A DNA stretch of 9,979 nucleotides from an uncultured Slackia sp. GTDB lineage: Bacteria > Actinomycetota > Coriobacteriia > Coriobacteriales > Eggerthellaceae. Positions within the stretch are counted from its first letter, which is position 1. The number at the start of each line of letters is the position of its first letter. Positions 5,383 to 9,979 of this stretch are shown here, piece after piece. A program made the position numbers and the translations under genes. Where the stretch lies: assembly GCA_934646845.1 (NCBI GenBank), contig CAKUEV010000055.1:1-9979 (forward strand), given 5' to 3'. Under the pieces are notes generated by a model, which worked only from the letters and a program-made list of their open reading frames with translations, ran no database searches and was not told the origin of the DNA.

Positions 5383-6512
5383 TGTCTGACGTCTTCGACG
5401 GCATTTTCGGGCAGCCCAAGGTTCGCGACTTCTTGCGCGCGTGCGTGCGCGGCGATCGCGTGAGCCATGCGTATTTGTTCACGGGACCCGCTGGTTCGAA
5501 TAAAACTGCGGCGGCGTTCGCGCTCGCGAAAGCCATCGTGTGCGAGGGCGACCCATGCTCTTCGTGCGAGGCGTGCGCGGCAGACACGTGCCGCCGCATC
5601 GATCGCAAATCCCATCCCGACGTGCATTACCTTGCGCCGGAAGGTGCCCAGGGCTATGTCGTCGAGCAAATTCGCGAGCTTGTCGCCGATTCCCAATTGG
5701 CTCCGCTTGCTGGCAAGCATAAGGTGTATATCCTCGACCGGGTCGATTCGCTTGGCACGTCGGCCGCGAACGCGTTTTTGAAGACGCTCGAAGAGCCGCC
5801 CGACGACGTCACGATTATCTTGCTTGGCCGCACGCGCGAAGCCGTGCTGCCGACCATCGTGTCGCGCTGCCAAGTTGTGCCGTTCCGCCATATTCCGGCG
5901 AGCGAGGCGTCGGGCATTCTGGCCCAGAATACGGGCTGCACCCTTCCCGAGGCCACCATTGCCATTCAGGCGGTGGGCGGCTCCATCACGAAGGCGGCCC
6001 AATTTTTACGCTCCAAGGAGCGAGGCGTGTTTCGCACGAAGATCATAAGCGCCATGGGCTCTCTTTTGCGCGCAGACGACCTCGATATTCTTGAGTATGC
6101 ACGCGATTTGGTTTTGGCGTCCAAAACGCCGCTCGATGAAGTGCGTCGTGAACAAGAGCGCGATTTGGAAGAGAAGGCTGAATTCCTGCAGGCTTCGGCT
6201 CTCAAGCAGCTTGAGGCCCGCCAGAAGCGTGCCATGAGCGCGGCGTCCATGGAATTGTTGCGCCAAATGTGCTCGATAACTCGCGCATGGCTTCGCGACG
6301 TAGGAGTATGCTGTGCAGGCGACGATTCTCTCGTCGTCAACGTCGATGTGGCTGCGTCTATTCATGACGCCGCTGCCCGCACCACGCTCGAGCGCGTTAC
6401 GCGCGCGCAGGAATGCGTGAGCGCCTGTGAAGACGCCATTTCGTATAATGTTTCTCCGCAAGTGAGCATCGAGTCGATGCTTTTCGAGATAAGAGAGGTT
6501 CTCTATGCCTAA
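5382..6512 (+). CDS. holB: DNA polymerase III clamp loader subunit delta'
   Basis: A 376-residue clamp-loader AAA+ protein that helps load the beta sliding clamp. Landmarks are the N-terminal GQPKVRDFLR, a Walker A-like loop GPAGSNKT (35-42), a cysteine cluster (Cys54, 59, 62, 65 and 70) at the zinc-module position, a Walker B-like segment VYILDRVD (115-122), LKTLEEPP (133-140) and the SRC motif (161-163) that supplies the trans-acting arginine to neighbouring ATPase subunits. Walker A has Asn40 instead of the usual Gly, and Walker B lacks the DE pair; delta' is generally an ATPase-inactive stator, so this is tolerable. The C-terminal part (about 200-376) is the less conserved collar region. 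The ATG overlaps the tmk stop by one base, and the gene end overlaps the next gene by 8 bases. Confidence 0.94.
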   Translation: MSDVFDGIFGQPKVRDFLRACVRGDRVSHAYLFTGPAGSNKTAAAFALAKAIVCEGDPCSSCEACAADTCRRIDRKSHPDVHYLAPEGAQGYVVEQIRELVADSQLAPLAGKHKVYILDRVDSLGTSAANAFLKTLEEPPDDVTIILLGRTREAVLPTIVSRCQVVPFRHIPASEASGILAQNTGCTLPEATIAIQAVGGSITKAAQFLRSKERGVFRTKIISAMGSLLRADDLDILEYARDLVLASKTPLDEVRREQERDLEEKAEFLQASALKQLEARQKRAMSAASMELLRQMCSITRAWLRDVGVCCAGDDSLVVNVDVAASIHDAAARTTLERVTRAQECVSACEDAISYNVSPQVSIESMLFEIREVLYA

Positions 6513-7947
6513 CGTCGCTGCCGTCAGGCTTACCTATAACCCTCGGGTATTGTGGTTCGATCCCAATGGAATCGAGTTTTCTGCGGGCGATGCGCTCATC
6601 GTGAAAACCGAGCGCGGCCTGGAATACGGCGTGGCCGACGAAAACCTGAAAGAGGTTTCCGAAGACGCCATCGCGAAACTTAAAAGCCCCCTGAAGCCCG
6701 TGATGCGCAAGGCCACGTCCGAAGATTCAGCGAAATGGGCGAATCTTCAGGCTCAGGCCGAAGAGGCGCTGCCTGTTTTCAAGGAAATGGTCGAGCAATA
6801 CAAGCTCGATATGCATCCCGTGACCGTCGAATTCCTTTTCGATGGCGACAAAGCGATCTTCTATTTCGAGGCAGATGAGCGCATCGATTTCCGCGAACTC
6901 GTGCGCGCGCTCGCTGCTAAATTCCACGTTCGCATCGACATGCGTCAAATCGGCGTGCGTGACGAAGCGCGCATCGTCGGCGGTTTCGGGCACTGCGGCC
7001 AGGAGCTGTGCTGCGCTCGCTTGGGCGGCCAGTTCAATCCGGTGTCTATTCGCATGGCGAAAGACCAGGATCTGTCGTTGAACCCGCAAAAGATCTCGGG
7101 CTTGTGCGGTCGCCTCATGTGCTGCCTTCGCTACGAGTCCGATACCTATAAGGAATTCAAGTGCCATTGCCCCAAGCAGGGGTCTATGGTGAAGGTGCCG
7201 GGCGGCGAAGCGAAGGTCGTTGAAATCAACGTGCCTCGCGAAACCGTCACGCTGCAGGTCGAAGACAAGCGCGTGCGCGTTCCCGTCTCCGAGATGGGTG
7301 TCGATAAAAAGTCGGGCAAGCCGAATTCCGTTTCCGCCGACGTGCTTGAAGCCGCCATCAATGCCGCGAATCCGAATATGCAGGTTGCGGAAATCGTCGA
7401 TCGCTCGATTTTCACGGGCACCGATAAGCTCGCTGAAGCGCCCGTGGCGCGTCATAACGAGAGCTCCCGCAAATCGCGCAAGGCCGAAGCCGACGAGGAC
7501 CAGGGCCGCACTTCGCGCCGTCGTCGTCGTTCGCGCGCCGCTTCCTCGCAAGCTCCTGTTGAAGAGAAGCGCGATTCTCAGCGCAAGCAGCGTTCTCGCG
7601 GCGAAGCCGCAGGTTGCGAGGACCAGCAGAAGCAGGGCCAGGGCCGCGTGAAACGCCGCAGCTCGCAAACTGCTCAGGGTTCGAAACGCCGCGATGGCCA
7701 GGCTCCCCAGAATACGCAGCCTAAGCGTTCGTCCGATAAGCCCCAGCAGCAGAAAAACCGCGGCGCGGTGCAAAAGCAAGATAAGCCCAAGCAGCAACGT
7801 CGTCCTGGGCAACGCTCCTCGGGCCTGTCTCAAACGAAGGCCCAAGGCGCGCAACAGGCTCAGGTAAGCGAAACCTCGACGCATAGGCGTCCTCGTCGTC
7901 GCACGCATAAGGCGCAGGGCGGCGAGAGCCAGAACCGCGGGCAATAA
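6505..7947 (+). CDS. ricT: PSP1-domain protein RicT (YaaT) with a long basic C-terminal tail
   Basis: A 480-residue protein whose first ~310 residues match the RicT/YaaT family: PSP1 domain around 60-150, then the cysteine-rich core HCGQELCCARL (163-173), LCGRLMCCLRYE (200-211) and CHCPKQG (220-226). In Bacillus, RicT works with RicA and RicF in an Fe-S-carrying complex that affects RNase Y-dependent RNA processing and development; partners cannot be seen here. Residues from about 312 to 480 are a low-complexity tail rich in Lys, Arg, Gln and Ser, with an Arg run at 338-342 and no hydrophobic core, suggesting a disordered nucleic-acid-binding extension absent from the ~275-residue Bacillus protein. 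AGAGG at 6494-6498 is 6 bases before the ATG, which overlaps holB by 8 bases. It is the last gene of the operon. The family is secure; the cellular role here is inferred. Confidence 0.92.
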   Translation: MPNVAAVRLTYNPRVLWFDPNGIEFSAGDALIVKTERGLEYGVADENLKEVSEDAIAKLKSPLKPVMRKATSEDSAKWANLQAQAEEALPVFKEMVEQYKLDMHPVTVEFLFDGDKAIFYFEADERIDFRELVRALAAKFHVRIDMRQIGVRDEARIVGGFGHCGQELCCARLGGQFNPVSIRMAKDQDLSLNPQKISGLCGRLMCCLRYESDTYKEFKCHCPKQGSMVKVPGGEAKVVEINVPRETVTLQVEDKRVRVPVSEMGVDKKSGKPNSVSADVLEAAINAANPNMQVAEIVDRSIFTGTDKLAEAPVARHNESSRKSRKAEADEDQGRTSRRRRRSRAASSQAPVEEKRDSQRKQRSRGEAAGCEDQQKQGQGRVKRRSSQTAQGSKRRDGQAPQNTQPKRSSDKPQQQKNRGAVQKQDKPKQQRRPGQRSSGLSQTKAQGAQQAQVSETSTHRRPRRRTHKAQGGESQNRGQ

Positions 7948-7950
7948 CCC

Positions 7951-7986
7951 AAAATGGGACAGGAATGAGCTCCTGTCCCATTTTTT
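7951..7986 (+). terminator. Strong intrinsic terminator between ricT and pncB
   Basis: A perfect 14-bp stem (7951-7964 with 7971-7984), with the loop ATGAGC, carries an A-run at its foot and a six-T run (7981-7986). The core TGGGACAGGA is GC-rich. It starts 3 bases after the ricT stop. The pncB ribosome site begins at the next base, which makes an attenuator role possible. Confidence 0.92.
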
Positions 7987-8001
7987 GAAAGGAGTAACAA
8001 G

Positions 8002-9504
8002 ATGAAAACCCTCGACGAGCCAACCGTCGAAAACGGAACGCCGCGCTTGGCGTATGGGCTGCTTACCGACTTGTACCAGCTCACGATGGCGCAGGGGTAT
8101 TGGGAAAATGGCAAGCTCGACGAGCAGGCGTGCTTCACGGTTTTCTTCCGTGATGCTCCTTTCAAGGGCGGCTTTGCCATTGCGTGCGGCATGTCTCAGC
8201 TCGCGGAAATGATCGATGGGTTCGAATTCACCGAATCTGATATCGAATACCTGGCCGGGCTTAACGCGCCCGGCGGCGGCAAGCTCTTCAAGGCGGAGTT
8301 CCTTGAGTACCTCCAGGCCCTGAAGCTTTCCGTGGACATCGACGCGGTGCGCGAGGGCGAGGTCATTTTCCCGATGGAGCCCATCGTTCGCGTCATGGGC
8401 CCCATTCTTGAATGCCAGCTGCTCGAGACCGCGCTTTTGAATTGCGTGAACTTCCAAACGCTTATCGCGACGAAGGCGGCTCGCGTGTGCCTTGCTGCGA
8501 AAACGCCTGTCGCGGAATTCGGTCTGCGTCGTGCGCAAGGCGCTGGCGGTTCGCTGTGGGCGAGTCGCGCTGCGGTTGTCGGCGGATGCGCCTCGACTTC
8601 CAATGTGCTTGCGGGCAAGCTCTACGACATTCCCGTTTCGGGCACGCATTCCCATTCTTGGGTTATGTCGTTCGATAGCGAGCTTGAAGCGTTCCGGGCG
8701 TATGCGAAGTGCTTCCCCACGAACTGCGTTCTGCTTGTCGATACGTACAACGTGAAAAAGGGCATTGAAAATGCCATTACCGTGGGCCTTGAAATGCGTG
8801 AGCGTGGAGAAAAGCTCGCCGGCATTCGCATCGACTCGGGCGACCTTGCATGGCTTTCTCGTTATGCGCGCGAGCGTCTCGACGCGGCGGGCCTTACCGA
8901 TTGCGGCATCGTGCTCTCGAACGATTTGGATGAGTATACGATCGAATCTATTCGTGAGCAGGGCGCGAACGTCATGAGCTGGGGCGTTGGCACGAAGCTC
9001 GCAACCGCGTATGACCAGCCGGCGCTTGGCGGCGTGTACAAGCTGTCGGCGACGAAATCGCCGAGCGAGTCGAAATGGAAGGCTCGCCTCAAGGTAACCG
9101 AAATGTCGAGCAAACTTACGCTTCCGGGCGTTATCGATGTGCGCCGTTTCTTCTTCGACGATGGCCGCATTGCCGGTGACATGGTTTTCGACGTGAATGA
9201 ACCGGTGAATGCCGAAGATAAGATCATCGATCCGTCCGACTTGCTTCGCCAGAAATCGCTTGCGGGCCTTGCGAGCGAAACGCTGCTCCGCCCGCTTTCG
9301 CGTGACGGCAAATCGGTGCTCGCCGCCGAAGACCGTTGCGCCATGGCGGCGCAGGCGCGCGCGAAAGAAGCCCTTGGGAAGCTTGATGAATCGCAGAAAC
9401 GCTTGTTGAACCCGCATACGTATCCCGTGGGCCTGGAAGAGGGCATGTGGCATCGTCGTGCGGCGCTCGTGGCGGAACTCCGCGGCCAGAAAATCGGTTG
9501 GTAA
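8002..9504 (+). CDS. pncB: Nicotinate phosphoribosyltransferase
   Basis: A 500-residue NAPRTase, which uses PRPP and ATP to turn nicotinate into nicotinate mononucleotide, the entry step of NAD salvage (Preiss-Handler route). Signatures are LLTDLYQLTMAQGYW (20-34), EFGLRRAQG (172-180), GTHSHSWVMSF (214-224) with His216 at the position of the transiently phosphorylated His, VDTYNV (246-251), GIRIDSGDL (274-282) and GVGTKL (328-333). Length fits the longer bacterial and human-like form. GAAAGGAG (7987-7994) gives a 7-base spacing to the ATG. It sits alone between two terminators. No promoter could be placed between the upstream terminator and its ribosome site, so transcription must begin within ricT, initiate atypically, or read through. 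Confidence 0.96.
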   Translation: MKTLDEPTVENGTPRLAYGLLTDLYQLTMAQGYWENGKLDEQACFTVFFRDAPFKGGFAIACGMSQLAEMIDGFEFTESDIEYLAGLNAPGGGKLFKAEFLEYLQALKLSVDIDAVREGEVIFPMEPIVRVMGPILECQLLETALLNCVNFQTLIATKAARVCLAAKTPVAEFGLRRAQGAGGSLWASRAAVVGGCASTSNVLAGKLYDIPVSGTHSHSWVMSFDSELEAFRAYAKCFPTNCVLLVDTYNVKKGIENAITVGLEMRERGEKLAGIRIDSGDLAWLSRYARERLDAAGLTDCGIVLSNDLDEYTIESIREQGANVMSWGVGTKLATAYDQPALGGVYKLSATKSPSESKWKARLKVTEMSSKLTLPGVIDVRRFFFDDGRIAGDMVFDVNEPVNAEDKIIDPSDLLRQKSLAGLASETLLRPLSRDGKSVLAAEDRCAMAAQARAKEALGKLDESQKRLLNPHTYPVGLEEGMWHRRAALVAELRGQKIGW

Positions 9505-9536
9505 GATTACTCGCTTCATTTCGAGTGCGGAATACT

Positions 9537-9574
9537 AAGGCGGCATTGGGCTTTTGGCTCGATGCCGCCTTTTT
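9537..9574 (+). terminator. Intrinsic terminator after pncB
   Basis: AAGGCGGCAT (9537-9546) pairs perfectly with ATGCCGCCTT (9562-9571). The stem extends inward by five more pairs, including G.U, to a TTTTG loop (9552-9556). A T-run (9570-9574) follows. It lies 32 bases after the stop codon. Confidence 0.92.
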
Positions 9575-9654
9575 GCGTCGTGGGGTTTGGCGCGCTCGTC
9601 GTAAGTGACAATTTGATTCCATTTTGACAAAGCGGCACCAATGCAGCTGTGACC

Positions 9655-9663
9655 TGATATAGT
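9655..9663 (+). promoter_or_regulatory. Extended -10 promoter for the degV-family gene
   Basis: TGATATAGT (9655-9663) fits an extended -10 element (TG, one base, then TATAGT), predicting a start near 9670 and a leader of about 50 bases. A perfect -35-like TTGACA exists at 9624-9629, but it is 28 bases away, too far to pair with this -10. Confidence 0.5.
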
Positions 9664-9720
9664 TCGTCTGTCAAAGTATTGCGCGTAAGGAGCGCGGAAT
9701 CGCTTTCAGAAAGGCCAAGA

Positions 9721-9979
9721 ATGACTGCGAAATGCAATCTTATTATCGACTCGTGTTGCGATTTGCCGCTTGAAATGGTGCAGCGCGAGGGCGTGTATCT
9801 TGTTGAATTCCCGTTCCTCTTCGACACCGAGCAGCATCTCGACGATTTCGGCGCGAGCATGCCGGCCAAGGAGTTTTATGACCGCATGCGCAAGGGTAAT
9901 TTCCCTACGACGTCCCAAATCTCCATTCCCGCTTACACCGAGGTGTTCGAGCGCGCTGCGCAATCGGGCATTCCTACGG
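9721..9979 (+). CDS. DegV-family fatty-acid-binding protein, N-terminal part (cut by window end)
   Basis: The first 86 codons of a gene running off the window. The N-terminus NLIIDSCCDLP (6-16) matches the DegV opening with its Asp-Ser pair, and EFYDRMRKGNFPTTSQIS (51-68) contains the characteristic TTSQ lipid-head-group-binding segment. Full-length family members are about 280 residues, so roughly two thirds is missing. DegV/FakB proteins bind free fatty acids and, where the FakA kinase is present, hand them over for phosphorylation and phospholipid synthesis; whether this copy does so cannot be told. Two cysteines follow the DS pair where Thr/Ser is more usual. AGAAAGG (9708-9714) lies 6 bases before the ATG, and the gene has its own promoter region after the pncB terminator. 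Confidence 0.88.
   Translation, partial: MTAKCNLIIDSCCDLPLEMVQREGVYLVEFPFLFDTEQHLDDFGASMPAKEFYDRMRKGNFPTTSQISIPAYTEVFERAAQSGIPT

Noticed and set aside
6727..9519. 930-codon open frame on the minus strand
   Set aside because: It is exactly antisense and in codon register with ricT and pncB, spans a strong terminator, has no Shine-Dalgarno, and its translation is Arg/His/Ala-rich with no recognisable domain. Codon avoidance explains it.
9624..9663. TTGACA paired with TATAGT as one promoter
   Set aside because: The 28-base spacer is far outside the 16-18 range; the -10 is better explained as an extended type.
1..9979. CRISPR array, tRNA, rRNA, transposase or prophage genes
   Set aside because: No regularly spaced direct repeats, cloverleaf or rRNA-like segments, and all substantial frames are accounted for by housekeeping or catabolic genes.

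Overview
The window is a GC-rich stretch of bacterial chromosome with every gene on the + strand. Third-position GC preference, avoidance of TTA/CTA/TCA codons, and the forms of the Tmk, HolB and RicT proteins suggest a Coriobacteriia-type actinobacterium (Eggerthellaceae-like, possibly gut-associated). That placement is a recollection of family resemblance, not a search result.

Region 1 (1-3051) is carbohydrate catabolism. An imperfect inverted repeat (1-129) is followed by a good sigma-70-type promoter (190-217) and a DapA/N-acetylneuraminate-lyase family aldolase. A terminator and a 260-base gap with a small dyad come next, then a ROK-family sugar kinase and, 10 bases after it, nanE (N-acetylmannosamine-6-phosphate 2-epimerase). 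Lyase, kinase and epimerase are the three consecutive steps from sialic acid to GlcNAc-6-phosphate, so I read this as a sialic acid utilisation cluster. The transporter, and nagA/nagB, would have to lie elsewhere.

Region 2 (3052-7986) is one tightly packed operon. The two subunits of an iron-sulfur class I fumarase are followed by tmk (thymidylate kinase), holB (DNA polymerase III delta') and ricT (PSP1-domain protein with a long basic tail). Neighbouring genes overlap or lie 2 bases apart. The tmk-holB-ricT order echoes the tmk-(darA)-(yaaR)-holB-ricT order of Bacillus. A long G.U-rich hairpin and a possible leaderless start precede the fumarase. A strong intrinsic terminator closes the operon.

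Region 3 (7987-9979) holds pncB (nicotinate phosphoribosyltransferase, NAD salvage), whose Shine-Dalgarno sequence touches the preceding terminator. After its own terminator comes a promoter region and the first 86 codons of a DegV-family protein cut off by the window end.

I found no rRNA, tRNA, CRISPR array, transposase or phage gene. Nothing here is clearly a new system. The more interesting points are the sialic acid trio with a kinase lacking the ROK zinc motif, the hairpin/leaderless fumarase start, the terminator abutting pncB, and the unexplained inverted repeat at the left edge.
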